Numbered from the stretch's first letter, positions 6,185 through 13,668 are shown. The stretch is DNA of 13,668 nucleotides from Pseudomonadota bacterium (GCA_021847385.1 JAJZTV010000030.1:354-14021), one strand, 5' to 3'. Notes: generated from the letters alone by a model not told the origin. Translations and numbers: made by a program.

Positions 6185-7366
6185 CTAGGGCCGACGTCTG
6201 CCAAAGAGGTAGCGAATCCGACTTGAATCGTCCTGGCTGCGTTCGATCCAGGCCAAGTGCAGATCGCCCGTCGGGCCCAAGGCGACGACGGGATCGGTCT
6301 GGCTGGCGGGGCTGTGTGCCGGCGAGGGCGAACTGTTCTCGACGAAGCCCTGGGGCGCGAGCCAGGTCAGCCAGATATCGGCATTGCCGTCACGGTCGTC
6401 GTCCCAGGCGACGACCAGATCGCCGCGCTGGTTGCCGGCAACGGCGGCATGCCATTGTGCGATGGCATCGCCGAAACTGTCCTGGGCCTTGATGTTGTCG
6501 CCGAAATGCGCACCGTCGTTCTCGCTCAGTGCGGCAAAGACATCGTAGCCGGCGAGAAAGTCGCGTTTATCCAGCCAAACTGCGGCGATGCGCGCGTGCC
6601 CGAACGGGGCGAGGGCCGGCCGCATCGCGCCGGTGCCTCGGCCGATGTTGCTCTGGGCCTGATTGCCTTGGTTGATCTGCGTCGGCGGCGCCCAGCTTAT
6701 GCCGTCACGGCTCCGGCTGGCGTAAATGGTGGTGTGGCCCTGGCGGCGGTCTTCCCAGGCGATGCTCAGACCGGTCGCGCCGGCGGCCAGGGCCGGATAG
6801 ATCTGATCGTTTTGTGGGGGTGCCTGGTCGATAGGGCGGGGGCTGGCCGCCGCGATTCGTCTGCCGTGTATTCCCAGGCGCATGGCATAGAGTCGTTGCC
6901 AACGGCCTTCGGGCTGGGCCCAGGCGGCGATCAGTCCCTGTTCCGGCCGATAGGCCAGCACGCCCTGGCCACCCGACGCGGCGATGCGCGTGGCCGATTC
7001 GACGCCTTGGCGGTCGGCGAGGGCGACATGGATGCCTTGCGCTTCGCTCCAAATCAGCGCGAAGCGGCGATTACCCAATGCAGTGACGCCCGGTTCATAG
7101 CAGCCGGTCTGGCCGAAGCGGAATTCGTGTATGGCGGGGGGCCGGCCGATGGCAACATAGCATCGCGCTGCGCCGCCGCGGTTGTCTTCCCAGGTGAGCG
7201 CGATCTGGTCTGCGGAGACGGCCAGGGCGCGGCGGCCCGAGGCATCGAGATGGTGGAACACGCCGGTTTGGGCCGGCGCGATGTCGATCGGTTCGGCGAA
7301 TTGCCAATCGGCCCAAGCTGGCAGCGCCAGGCCGGCCAACAGGATGCCGGCGATGCGTCCGCTCAC
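6185..7366 (-). CDS. Exported sialidase-like beta-propeller protein
   Basis: The product has 393 residues. An N-terminal signal peptide (MSGRIAGILLAGLALPAWA, cleavage before DW) sends it to the periplasm or outside. The mature part repeats short blocks of the type (A/L)xW(E/L/D)D-(N/R/K)R, for example LTWEDNRGG, IAWEDRRQG, AVWLDKRDF and VAWDDDRDGNADIW. It also carries Asp-box-like turns (SRDGISW near 220, SENDGAHF near 283), as in sialidase and BNR-type propellers. The Arg triad and other catalytic residues of true sialidases cannot be assigned, so enzymatic activity is doubtful and a binding role is equally possible. The GTG start overlaps the thioredoxin-gene stop as GTGA, with AAGG eight bases upstream, so translation is coupled. 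It is the last gene of its operon. Confidence 0.78.
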   Translation of the reverse strand: MSGRIAGILLAGLALPAWADWQFAEPIDIAPAQTGVFHHLDASGRRALAVSADQIALTWEDNRGGAARCYVAIGRPPAIHEFRFGQTGCYEPGVTALGNRRFALIWSEAQGIHVALADRQGVESATRIAASGGQGVLAYRPEQGLIAAWAQPEGRWQRLYAMRLGIHGRRIAAASPRPIDQAPPQNDQIYPALAAGATGLSIAWEDRRQGHTTIYASRSRDGISWAPPTQINQGNQAQSNIGRGTGAMRPALAPFGHARIAAVWLDKRDFLAGYDVFAALSENDGAHFGDNIKAQDSFGDAIAQWHAAVAGNQRGDLVVAWDDDRDGNADIWLTWLAPQGFVENSSPSPAHSPASQTDPVVALGPTGDLHLAWIERSQDDSSRIRYLFGRRRP

Positions 7367-7875
7367 GGCTTGGCCTTCAGGAATTCGAGCAGACCTTGGC
7401 GCTCGTAGTGTTTACCGCGGACGTAGCGGTCGAAATCCTTGAAGTCCTCGACCGTCTTGTAGCCCGGAATCTTGGCGATGACGCGGCCTTCCGGCGTCAT
7501 GAACACGAACAGGGGGGTGGCGAAGGCGCCCAGGCGCGCGCCGAGGTCGGCCTCGGTGATACGTTCGCCACTGGGCAGGGTGATTCGCTTGCCGCCCTCG
7601 GCGTCGACATAGATCAGTGCGTAATTCTCCGTGTAGATGCGCTTGATCTCGGCATTGGAGAAGGTCTCGCGATTGGTGTAGGCGCACCAGCCGCAACCGT
7701 AGCGGCCGAAGTAGAGCAGAATGGGCCTGGCCGTCAGCTTGGCCTGGGCTAGGCCGGTGTTGTAATCGACGAAGGGATAGCCTTCAGGCGGCTCCGCCCA
7801 GGCCGGGGTGCAGACGGACCCGCTTGCCAGGACAAGGCCGAAGACGAGAGTGCGAAGGTGAGATCGAAGGCGCAT
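7363..7875 (-). CDS. Exported thioredoxin-fold protein with CGWC motif (SoxW/thioredoxin-like)
   Basis: The product has 170 residues. A signal peptide of about 27 residues ends TPAWA before EPP, so the protein acts in the periplasm. The active-site motif is YGCGWCAYTNRETFSN (Cys61 and Cys64), and the cis-proline loop is FATPLFVF (Pro121). The CxWC-x-x-x-x-ETFSN arrangement is typical of thioredoxin-like proteins that reduce or handle periplasmic cysteines. CGWC in place of CGPC changes the expected redox potential. The substrate is unknown. The gene starts 10 bases after the HD-GYP stop and shares four bases with the propeller gene, so the three are probably one transcript. The ribosome binding site is weak, which fits coupling. 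A cytochrome or sulfur-oxidation role, as for SoxW, cannot be supported because no such genes are nearby. Confidence 0.88.
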   Translation of the reverse strand: MRLRSHLRTLVFGLVLASGSVCTPAWAEPPEGYPFVDYNTGLAQAKLTARPILLYFGRYGCGWCAYTNRETFSNAEIKRIYTENYALIYVDAEGGKRITLPSGERITEADLGARLGAFATPLFVFMTPEGRVIAKIPGYKTVEDFKDFDRYVRGKHYERQGLLEFLKAKP

Positions 7876-7885
7876 ACCGATGGAT

Positions 7886-8995
7886 TCAAGACCATACTTG
7901 GCGCGGCGTCAATTTTAGAAGCGGATCGCGTTGGACCATCTCGCGGATCTCGAAGCCGTTCTGGCTGGTGTCGCGGACGAGCGGGAAGGGCAGCGGCGCA
8001 CCGCGTGGGCCGATGATGCATTTGACGATGGGGCTGGTGCCGTTCTTGCCGCGCTTGAGCACGATGGCGGTATCGCCGTTGGCGATTTTGACGAAGGCGC
8101 CGGGCGGATAGATGCCCATTTCCTTGATGAACAGACCGGCGAGTTCGGCGTCGATCTCGGCGCCGCGCTGCATAAAGACCTCGCGCAGCGCATCTTTGGC
8201 CAAGATGGCCTGCCGATAGCGGCGCGTGGTGACCATGGCGCTGTAGGTGTCGGCCAGGCTGACGATCCGGGCGGAGAGCGGGATGTCATCGCCCCGCTTG
8301 GCGCCGGGATAGCCGCTGCCATCCAGTTTTTCGTGGTGGTGCAATACGGCGGCGAACCACTCGTCGTTCTTGACGCCGAGTTCGCGCAGCAGATCGACCG
8401 ACAAGATGGGGTGGCTGTGCAGGGTATCGCGCTGCTCTTCCCGCAGCGGCTCGACTTGGATATGCATGCGCTCCTGCAACTCGAGGATCGAGATATTGGC
8501 GGTCAGCGCGGCAGCCAGCATCGGCAAGCGGGCTTCGCGCGACATTTCTTTGCGCAACCCGATCAATTCGCACAACACGGCCACGTCGATCGGATGCACG
8601 ACGGTGTAGCGGCGCTTCTGGTTGAGATGTAGGGCACCCAAGACGGCATCGGCGTCCAACGCGCATAAGGTTTGGATGTCGCGGGCAAATTGCAGGATTG
8701 TGGTGGGGAAATCCGGGTCCGGCTGCTTCGCGGTCACGCCTTGGAACAGTTTTTCCAAGTGCATCTCGATCATGGTCAGCTGGGTGAAGACCGAAGGCGC
8801 TTCCTTGGGGGCTTCCGCCTTGCGCGCGGTGCTGATCAAATCGTCGCTATAGAGCCCGCGTTCGATCAGGATGGCGAGTTGCCCTTGGCTGGCCAGCACC
8901 GTTCCCCTTTTGAGCAACAGATTATTGGCCTGGTCGTAGCAGTCGAAGGGAATGGGCTTGCCGACGACGATATCGCTTTGTTTGACGCGTTTCAT
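7886..8995 (-). CDS. HD-GYP domain protein with degenerate metal site
   Basis: The product has 369 residues. Residues 1-80 match the N-terminal region common in betaproteobacterial HD-GYP proteins (SDIVVGKPIPFDCYDQ, LLLKRGTVLAS). The HD-GYP domain follows: His134 (YTVVHPIDVAVL), HSHP (193-196), HHHE (219-222), DGSGYP (225-230) and Asp249 (SLADTYSAM). In active enzymes of this family the second helix carries LLHDIGK. Here the same place reads LTANIS (164-169), so the His-Asp pair is Thr-Ala. Cyclic-di-GMP hydrolysis is therefore doubtful, and a sensor or binding role is more likely. No transmembrane helix is seen, so it is cytoplasmic. GGAG lies only two bases before the ATG. It heads an operon with two exported proteins and diverges from mog. 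Confidence 0.9.
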   Translation of the reverse strand: MKRVKQSDIVVGKPIPFDCYDQANNLLLKRGTVLASQGQLAILIERGLYSDDLISTARKAEAPKEAPSVFTQLTMIEMHLEKLFQGVTAKQPDPDFPTTILQFARDIQTLCALDADAVLGALHLNQKRRYTVVHPIDVAVLCELIGLRKEMSREARLPMLAAALTANISILELQERMHIQVEPLREEQRDTLHSHPILSVDLLRELGVKNDEWFAAVLHHHEKLDGSGYPGAKRGDDIPLSARIVSLADTYSAMVTTRRYRQAILAKDALREVFMQRGAEIDAELAGLFIKEMGIYPPGAFVKIANGDTAIVLKRGKNGTSPIVKCIIGPRGAPLPFPLVRDTSQNGFEIREMVQRDPLLKLTPRQVWS

Positions 8996-9064
8996 AGCTC
9001 CAGAGCGTGTCCCACCTGCCGGGCCTGTTACTCGTCGCCCGACGGTTTTAGTTCGTTATGCCCA

Positions 9065-9070
9065 TATAAT
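9065..9070 (+). promoter_or_regulatory. Possible -10 element for mog
   Basis: A perfect TATAAT lies 42 bases before the mog ATG, inside the 117-base divergent region between the HD-GYP gene and mog. No good -35 is found 16-18 bases upstream (the best is GACGGT at 9041-9046), so the call rests on the -10 alone. Confidence 0.35.
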
Positions 9071-9112
9071 CACCATATTGCACAATCTTGACAAGACGAG
9101 GATTCGACGGAG

Positions 9113-9661
9113 ATGCCGGCACAGGCCATTATTGGGCTCGTTTCGATCAGCGATCGGGCCAGCCAGGGGGTTTATGAGGACAAGGGACTGCCGGCCCTGA
9201 AGGCATGGTTGACCGGCGCCTTACTCAACCCGGTCGGCTTCGTCGAGCGGCTGATCCCGGATGAGCAGGCGGTGATCGAGGATACCTTGAAGGACTTGGC
9301 CGATCGTCAGGGGTGCTGCCTGGTGCTCACCACCGGCGGCACCGGCCCGGCCCCGCGCGACGTGACGCCGGAGGCGACGCTGGCCGTGGCGGACAAGGTC
9401 TTGCCCGGCTTCGGCGAACAGATGCGCGCGGTCTCGCTGAAATACGTGCCGACGGCGATCCTGTCGCGCCAGGTCGGCGTCACCCGCGGCGCTTGCCTGA
9501 TCCTGAATCTACCCGGCCAGCCCAAGGCGATCAAAGAGACGTTGGACGGCGTGTTCGCCGCCGTGCCCTATGGCGTCGATCTCATCGGCGGGCCGTATCT
9601 GGAAACGCGGGACGAGGTGGTCAAGGCCTTCCGGCCCAAGTCGGCGGTGAAACCGAGTTAA
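9113..9661 (+). CDS. mog: Molybdopterin adenylyltransferase (MogA)
   Basis: The product has 182 residues, close to the family length of about 195. It adenylates molybdopterin with MgATP, the step before molybdate insertion in molybdenum-cofactor synthesis, in the cytoplasm. The N-terminal signature IGLVSISDRASQGVYEDKG (about 7-25) and the central TTGGTGPAPRDVTPEAT (73-89) are the MoCF-domain motifs of MogA, with the Gly-rich loop and Asp that bind pterin and nucleotide. LNLPGQP (about 143-149) is also conserved. MoaB proteins are similar, but the SDRAS-x-G-x-Y-x-D-x-G start favours MogA. GAGGA lies 10 bases before the ATG. It is the only plus-strand gene in the window. It faces ubiA, with the two stop codons overlapping in TTAA. 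No other molybdenum-cofactor gene is nearby. Confidence 0.95.
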   Translation: MPAQAIIGLVSISDRASQGVYEDKGLPALKAWLTGALLNPVGFVERLIPDEQAVIEDTLKDLADRQGCCLVLTTGGTGPAPRDVTPEATLAVADKVLPGFGEQMRAVSLKYVPTAILSRQVGVTRGACLILNLPGQPKAIKETLDGVFAAVPYGVDLIGGPYLETRDEVVKAFRPKSAVKPS

Positions 9662-10536
9662 TTGCTCGCCAGAAAGTCCAGCACGATCCCGGCGAACACC
9701 GCCGCGCCGAGCCAGTTGTTGTGCAGAAAGGCCTTGAAGCACTTGGCCGGCTGGCGATCGCGGATCAAGGTGTAGTGATAGCCTGCGATCCCGGCGGCAA
9801 CCAGCAAGCCCAGGTAATAGAGTTTGCCCATATTGAGCTGGGAGCCGGCGATCGCCAATAGCAGCAGGCTGGTGCCATAGCTGGCCATGATCGCGATCAC
9901 GTCGTAGCGGCCGAAGGTGATGGCCGAGGTCTTGATGCCGATCTTGCGGTCGTCCTCGCGGTCGACCAATGCGTATTCGGTGTCGTAGGCGATACTCCAG
10001 AACATATTGGCGATCAGCAGCAGCCAAGCCACCGGCGGCACGGTGCCGAGCTGCGCGGCGAAGGCCATCGGGATGCCGAAGCCGAAGGCGATGCCGAGAT
10101 AGGCCTGGGGGATGGCGAAGAAGCGCTTGGTGAACGGATAGGTCGCGGCCAGCAGCGCGGCTACCACGGCCAGCTTGATCAGCAAGCCATTGTGTAAGGG
10201 CAGGATCAACAACAAGGCGAGCAGGGCGAGGCCGGCGGCCAAGGCCAGGGCCTCTTTCGGCTTTAGCCGGCCGGCGGCCAGGGGCCGATCCTTGGTCCGG
10301 GCGACATGGCCGTCGAAGTCGCGGTCGGCATAGTCGTTGACCACGCAGCCGGCGCTGCGCATCAAGACGATGCCCAAGGCGAAGATCCAAAAAACGACCG
10401 GGTCGGGGTGGCCGGCGGCGGACAGCCACAGGCCCCACAGCGTCGGCCAAGCCAAGAGCAGGATGCCGATCGGCTTGTCCAGCCGCATCAGTTTTTCGTA
10501 AACGCTCAGGCGCTCCGTCAGGCTCAGGGCAGGCAT
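9658..10536 (-). CDS. ubiA: 4-hydroxybenzoate polyprenyltransferase (UbiA)
   Basis: The product has 292 residues, the usual length. It is an integral inner-membrane enzyme that attaches the polyprenyl tail to 4-hydroxybenzoate, the second step of ubiquinone synthesis. The two Asp-rich, Mg-diphosphate-binding motifs are present: NDYADRDFD (67-75) and DTEYALVDREDD (185-196). About eight or nine hydrophobic segments cover the rest. The ATG at 10536 is chosen because GGAGG lies four bases upstream; a frame extending to 10611 would run back into ubiC without support. The start overlaps the end of ubiC by 13 bases, so the enzyme making 4-hydroxybenzoate and the one using it are translated together. 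The gene ends head-on against mog. Confidence 0.97.
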   Translation of the reverse strand: MPALSLTERLSVYEKLMRLDKPIGILLLAWPTLWGLWLSAAGHPDPVVFWIFALGIVLMRSAGCVVNDYADRDFDGHVARTKDRPLAAGRLKPKEALALAAGLALLALLLILPLHNGLLIKLAVVAALLAATYPFTKRFFAIPQAYLGIAFGFGIPMAFAAQLGTVPPVAWLLLIANMFWSIAYDTEYALVDREDDRKIGIKTSAITFGRYDVIAIMASYGTSLLLLAIAGSQLNMGKLYYLGLLVAAGIAGYHYTLIRDRQPAKCFKAFLHNNWLGAAVFAGIVLDFLASN

Positions 10537-11054
10537 AACACCTCCGGCAGGAAGACTTCGGTCACCAGTATAGGCGAGCCGGCGAGTTCGAAGTGCGAAC
10601 GGCGCGCCCACAAGGTGCGCGGCGCAGTCCCGCTGTGTGCGATGGCGGCACGGTACAGCCGATGGCGCGCATCCAGCCGCTGAAATTCCAGCGGCTGGCG
10701 TTGTACCAGGGGGTCGGCGAACAAGGCGGCGCCCAGCGGTTTATTGCCCAGTTTACCCAAACCTACCCAGGGGCCGCGCAAACCGGCCAAGGCAACCACG
10801 CTGTGGGCGTAGATCACCGGCCTGCCGGCGCACTGCAGCAAGACCTCGCGGACCAAAGCGAGGCGGCCGGGAGCGAGCCCGATCTCGCCGCACTCATCCC
10901 GCTGCGGCCGGGCGATCTCTTGTCTGAGCCGCCGCACGGCAAAGCCGTGGCACCGCTGTTGCAGCCGGCGGGTGAGCGAGCCGTGGTCGGCCAGCCAGTC
11001 GCGTAGAGGCCCGGCTTGCCAGAGGGGGGAATGCCAAGTGGAAGGAATGTTCAT
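10524..11054 (-). CDS. ubiC: Chorismate pyruvate-lyase (UbiC)
   Basis: The product has 176 residues, close to E. coli UbiC (165). It splits chorismate into 4-hydroxybenzoate and pyruvate, the first committed step of ubiquinone synthesis, in the cytoplasm. Family features seen are VREVLLQCAGRPVIYAHSVV (68-87, with the substrate Arg in VREV), KPLGAALF (105-112), and the C-terminal RRSHFELAGSPILVTEVFLP (151-170) with the conserved Glu166. The start MNIPSTWHS at 11054 gives the usual length and lies 22 bases after the recG stop. A longer frame from 11102 would overlap recG. The ribosome binding site is weak. The gene overlaps ubiA by 13 bases and forms one operon with it. Confidence 0.94.
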   Translation of the reverse strand: MNIPSTWHSPLWQAGPLRDWLADHGSLTRRLQQRCHGFAVRRLRQEIARPQRDECGEIGLAPGRLALVREVLLQCAGRPVIYAHSVVALAGLRGPWVGLGKLGNKPLGAALFADPLVQRQPLEFQRLDARHRLYRAAIAHSGTAPRTLWARRSHFELAGSPILVTEVFLPEVLCLP

Positions 11055-11076
11055 AGCCTGCCCGTCGAGGGCCGCA

Positions 11077-13119
11077 TTATGCCAGCATGAAGGCGGCGCC
11101 ACGCGGCAGCCAGCGACTCAGGTGGCGCTGCACGGTGTCGGGGTCGTGCTTGAGCAGCTCGTCGGCGGCGTCGCGCGCGGCCTCCAACAGTTCGACGTCG
11201 TTCTCCAGATCGGCAAAGCGCAACAGCGGCAGGCCGGACTGGCGGGCGCCGAGGAATTCGCCGGGCCCGCGCAGCTTCAGGTCCTCGCGGGCGATGGCGA
11301 AGCCGTCCTGGCTGTCGCGGATGATCTTGAGTCTTTGCTTGGCCAGGTCCGACAACGGTTCGCCATACAAGAGCAGACAGGTCGATTCGCGGCTGCCGCG
11401 GCCGACCCGGCCGCGCAGTTGGTGCAGTTGCGCCAGGCCCATGCGCTCGGCGTGGTCGATCACCATGAGCGAGGCGTTGGGTACGTCGACGCCGACCTCG
11501 ATCACCGTGGTGGCGACCAAGAGATCGATCGCGCCGGCCTTGAACGCGGCCATCACTGCGGCCTTCTCGTCCGCCTTCATCCGGCCGTGGACCAGGCCGA
11601 CCTTCAATTCCGGCAAGGCCGCCTGCATCTCCTCGTAGGTATCCAGTGCCGCCTTCAATTCCAGCTTCTGCGATTCCTCGACCAGCGGGCAGACCCAGTA
11701 GGCCTGGGCGCCGTCGGCGCAGTAGTGGCGCAGGCGCTCGACCACCTCGTCGCGCCGGTTCATGGTGATGAGCTTGGTGGCAACCGGCGTGCGGCCGGGC
11801 GGCAGCTCGTCGATGACCGAGACGTCGAGGTCGGCCAGGTAGCTCATGGCCAGGCTGCGCGGGATGGGCGTGGCCGACATCATGAGCAAATGCGGTTGCG
11901 TCGTCCGATGTTGCCCCTTTTCTCTCAAGGCCAGACGCTGGGCGACGCCGAAACGGTGCTGCTCGTCGACCACGGCCAAGGCCAAGGAATGGAAGTCGAC
12001 GCCTTCCTGGAACAGGGCATGGGTGCCGACTACAACTTGGGCCGAGCCGTCGGCGATCTGCTCCAGCGTCGCGCGTTTGGTCTTGCCCTTGAGCGCAGCG
12101 GCGAGCCAGACCACCTTGAGCCCGAGCGGTGTGAGCCATTCACTGAACTTGAGGTAATGCTGCTCGGCCAGGATTTCGGTCGGCGCCATCACCGCCGCTT
12201 GCCGGCCGCTGCCGACCGCAGCCAGGCAGGCGACCGCGGCGACCAAGGTCTTGCCGCTGCCGACATCGCCCTGCAACAGGCGATTCATCGGGTGACGGCC
12301 GGTGAGGTCGTGCAGGATTTCCTGGATCGCGCGCTGCTGGGCACCGGTGGCAGAGAACGGCAAGCCGGCGAGATAGCGCTCGATCAGTTGCCGTTCGTCC
12401 TTCAGCGGCTGGGCCGCGAGCCGGTGCCGGGCCTGGGCGTAACGCTGGAGCGCGAGTTGCTGGGCGAGCAGTTCGTCGAACTTCAGCCGCTGCCAAGCCG
12501 GGTCGGTCTTGCTGTCCAATGTGGCCAAATTGGCCTCGGGCGGCGGTGAGTGCAGGCGACGCAAGGCCGGTTCGAACCCAGGCAGTTTGAGTCTCTTCAA
12601 CAAGGCTGTTGGCAAGACTTCGCTCAGATCGGTCTTGATCAGGGCGGCGGCGATGGCCTTGCGGATGGCGGTCTGCGCCAGGCCGGCGACGGTGGGGTAG
12701 ACCGGGGTGAGGGTTTCGGCGAGCGGCGTGTCCGGTTTCACCAGGCGGTAGCGCGGGTGCACCATCTCCAGGCCGTGAAACCCCTGGCGCGGCTCGCCGA
12801 ACAGGCGGATGCGATTGCCCGGTTTCAGTTGGGCCTGTTGGCTGGGGTAGAAATGGAGCAGGCGGAAGAACAGGGTCGGCGCCAGGGCATCGTCTTCGTC
12901 GGCGCGCTCACGTACCTCGACCACGAGCTGCCGGCGCGGCCGGTACTGCACGTCGCACTGCGCCACTTCGCCCTCGACCAGGGCGGGCAGGCCGGGGCGC
13001 AGGTCGCGCAGCGGGGTGAGCCGGGTCTCGTCCTCGTAGCGCAGCGGCAGGTGCAGGATCAGCTCGGCCGCCGCAGCGTAGCCGAGCTTCTCGTGCACCT
13101 CCGCCGTCTTGGCCGGCAT
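11077..13119 (-). CDS. recG: ATP-dependent DNA helicase RecG
   Basis: The product has 680 residues (E. coli 693). It is a branch-migrating helicase that remodels stalled replication forks and Holliday junctions. Parts seen in order: LHLPLRYEDETRL (22-34) before the wedge/OB domain; Walker A GDVGSGKT (about 283-290); DEQH box with HRFGV (about 384); MSATPIPRSLA; VCPLVEESQKLE; GLVHGRMKADEK; TTVIEVGVDVPNA; QLRGRVGRG (about 566-573, the arginine-finger motif VI); and the RecG C-terminal GPGEFLGARQSGLP. The N-terminus MPAKTAEVHEKLG lacks about 10 residues usually found before it. No upstream start is possible because the ridA stop codon lies in the same frame nine bases earlier. No ribosome binding site is seen, so translation probably relies on coupling to ridA. 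Confidence 0.98.
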   Translation of the reverse strand: MPAKTAEVHEKLGYAAAAELILHLPLRYEDETRLTPLRDLRPGLPALVEGEVAQCDVQYRPRRQLVVEVRERADEDDALAPTLFFRLLHFYPSQQAQLKPGNRIRLFGEPRQGFHGLEMVHPRYRLVKPDTPLAETLTPVYPTVAGLAQTAIRKAIAAALIKTDLSEVLPTALLKRLKLPGFEPALRRLHSPPPEANLATLDSKTDPAWQRLKFDELLAQQLALQRYAQARHRLAAQPLKDERQLIERYLAGLPFSATGAQQRAIQEILHDLTGRHPMNRLLQGDVGSGKTLVAAVACLAAVGSGRQAAVMAPTEILAEQHYLKFSEWLTPLGLKVVWLAAALKGKTKRATLEQIADGSAQVVVGTHALFQEGVDFHSLALAVVDEQHRFGVAQRLALREKGQHRTTQPHLLMMSATPIPRSLAMSYLADLDVSVIDELPPGRTPVATKLITMNRRDEVVERLRHYCADGAQAYWVCPLVEESQKLELKAALDTYEEMQAALPELKVGLVHGRMKADEKAAVMAAFKAGAIDLLVATTVIEVGVDVPNASLMVIDHAERMGLAQLHQLRGRVGRGSRESTCLLLYGEPLSDLAKQRLKIIRDSQDGFAIAREDLKLRGPGEFLGARQSGLPLLRFADLENDVELLEAARDAADELLKHDPDTVQRHLSRWLPRGAAFMLA

Positions 13120-13128
13120 CGGCGATGC

Positions 13129-13506
13129 TTAGAGCACCATGACGCCGTCGGCCTCGACCAGGGCGCCGCGCGGCAATTCCTTGACGCCGACGGCGGCGCG
13201 GGCCGGGTAGGGCTCGCCGAAGTACTGGGCCATGATCTCGTTGACCTTGGCGAAGTGGCCAAGGTCGGTGAGGAAGACATTGAGTTTGACCACGTCGGCC
13301 AGGCTGCCGCCGGCGGCCTCGGCCACCGCCTTCAGGTTTTGAAAGACGCGATGGATCTGTGCTTCGATGCCGTCGACCATTTGCATGGTGGCCGGGTCGA
13401 GGCCGATCTGGCCCGAGAGGTAGACGGTATCGCCGGCCTTCACCGCCTGGGAATAGGTGCCGATGGCGGCGGGGGCGTGCTCGGTCTTGATGATGGTCTT
13501 GCTCAT
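13129..13506 (-). CDS. ridA: RidA family reactive imine/enamine deaminase
   Basis: The product has 125 residues, the typical length. It is a cytoplasmic trimer that hydrolyses reactive 2-aminoacrylate and related enamines/imines released by PLP enzymes. Seen features: APAAIGTYSQAVKAGDTVYL (about 11-30) with the conserved GxYSQA, SGQIGLDP (31-38), and RAAVGVKELPRGALVEAD near the C-terminus, where the Arg of (P/A)ARAAV (about residue 103) binds the substrate carboxylate. AGGAG lies five bases before the ATG. It sits 36 bases after the spoT-like gene and nine before recG, an order common in betaproteobacteria. The assignment is firm; the preferred substrate in this organism is not known. Confidence 0.96.
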   Translation of the reverse strand: MSKTIIKTEHAPAAIGTYSQAVKAGDTVYLSGQIGLDPATMQMVDGIEAQIHRVFQNLKAVAEAAGGSLADVVKLNVFLTDLGHFAKVNEIMAQYFGEPYPARAAVGVKELPRGALVEADGVMVL

Positions 13507-13542
13507 GCGAACTCCTGTTTGTTGTTCCTTGTGGGCGGGCGG

Positions 13543-13668
13543 TCAGGCCTGCCGGGTTTCATGGCCCTTGATGCGATAGATGCGCACCACTTCGGGCAGG
13601 CCGCGCAGGCTGCGCATCAGGCGCGATAAGTGCACGCGGTTTTGCACCTGCACGGTGAAATAGAGCGC
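13543..13668 (-). CDS. spoT: (p)ppGpp synthetase/hydrolase SpoT/RelA, C-terminal end only
   Basis: The last 41 codons and the TGA of a gene that enters from the right edge. The residues ALYFTVQVQNRVHLSRLMRS and then LRGLPEVVRIYRIKGHE match the C-terminal ACT domain of bifunctional RelA/SpoT enzymes (FxVxVxNRxHLxxLMRxLRxLPxVxxxxR). These enzymes make and degrade the stringent-response alarmone (p)ppGpp, and the ACT domain senses regulators. Its place next to ridA and recG favours spoT over relA (E. coli also has spoT near recG). The synthetase and hydrolase domains lie outside the window, so this remains a call from the tail and the context. Confidence 0.88.
   Translation of the reverse strand, partial: ALYFTVQVQNRVHLSRLMRSLRGLPEVVRIYRIKGHETRQA

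Noticed and set aside
6257..7408. Plus-strand frame of 383 codons
   Set aside because: It is antisense to the propeller gene, which has a signal peptide and coupled start.
9088..9093. Perfect TTGACA before mog
   Set aside because: It lies downstream of the TATAAT and only 19 bases before the ATG, so its -10 would fall inside the gene.
10972..12549. Long plus-strand frame of 525 codons
   Set aside because: It is antisense to recG, whose helicase motifs are unmistakable. Long antisense frames are common in GC-rich genes.
12550..13629. Plus-strand frame of 359 codons
   Set aside because: It crosses recG, ridA and the spoT end in antisense and has no recognisable domain.

Overview
The window looks like chromosomal DNA of a GC-rich betaproteobacterium. 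The housekeeping order on the right (end of a SpoT/RelA-type gene, ridA, recG, ubiC, ubiA) and the betaproteobacterial style of the RecG and HD-GYP proteins suggest this. No genus can be named from the sequence alone. Every gene is on the minus strand except the molybdopterin adenylyltransferase gene at 9113-9661, so the genes read from right to left.

Right part (9113-13668): the C-terminal end of spoT, then ridA, recG, ubiC and ubiA follow closely on one strand, with gaps of 9-36 bases or short overlaps. Their products act in (p)ppGpp metabolism, enamine/imine detoxification, replication-fork rescue and the first two committed steps of ubiquinone synthesis. The mog gene converges on ubiA, and the two share a single TTAA as stop codons.

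Middle part (6185-8995): three genes look like one operon. They encode an HD-GYP-type protein lacking the His-Asp pair of its metal site, an exported thioredoxin-fold protein with a CGWC motif, and an exported beta-propeller protein with sialidase-like Asp boxes. The thioredoxin and propeller genes overlap by four bases (GTGA). A probable terminator follows the operon. A 321-base gene-free stretch then leads to the left part.

Left part (1-5863): this is the unusual region. An ECF sigma factor gene opens a cluster encoding a roughly 1058-residue protein I cannot assign, a phage-tail-collar-domain protein whose start overlaps the end of the giant gene, a protein with 17 exact APTP repeats, and, after a strong terminator hairpin, the start of another small unassigned protein that runs off the window. 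None of these proteins has a visible Sec signal peptide or transmembrane segment. No capsid, terminase, sheath, baseplate, integrase or lysis gene is visible, so this is not plainly a prophage. My inference is a sigma-factor-controlled set of structural or surface-display proteins using tail-fibre-like parts. The function is unknown, and the cluster probably continues beyond position 1.
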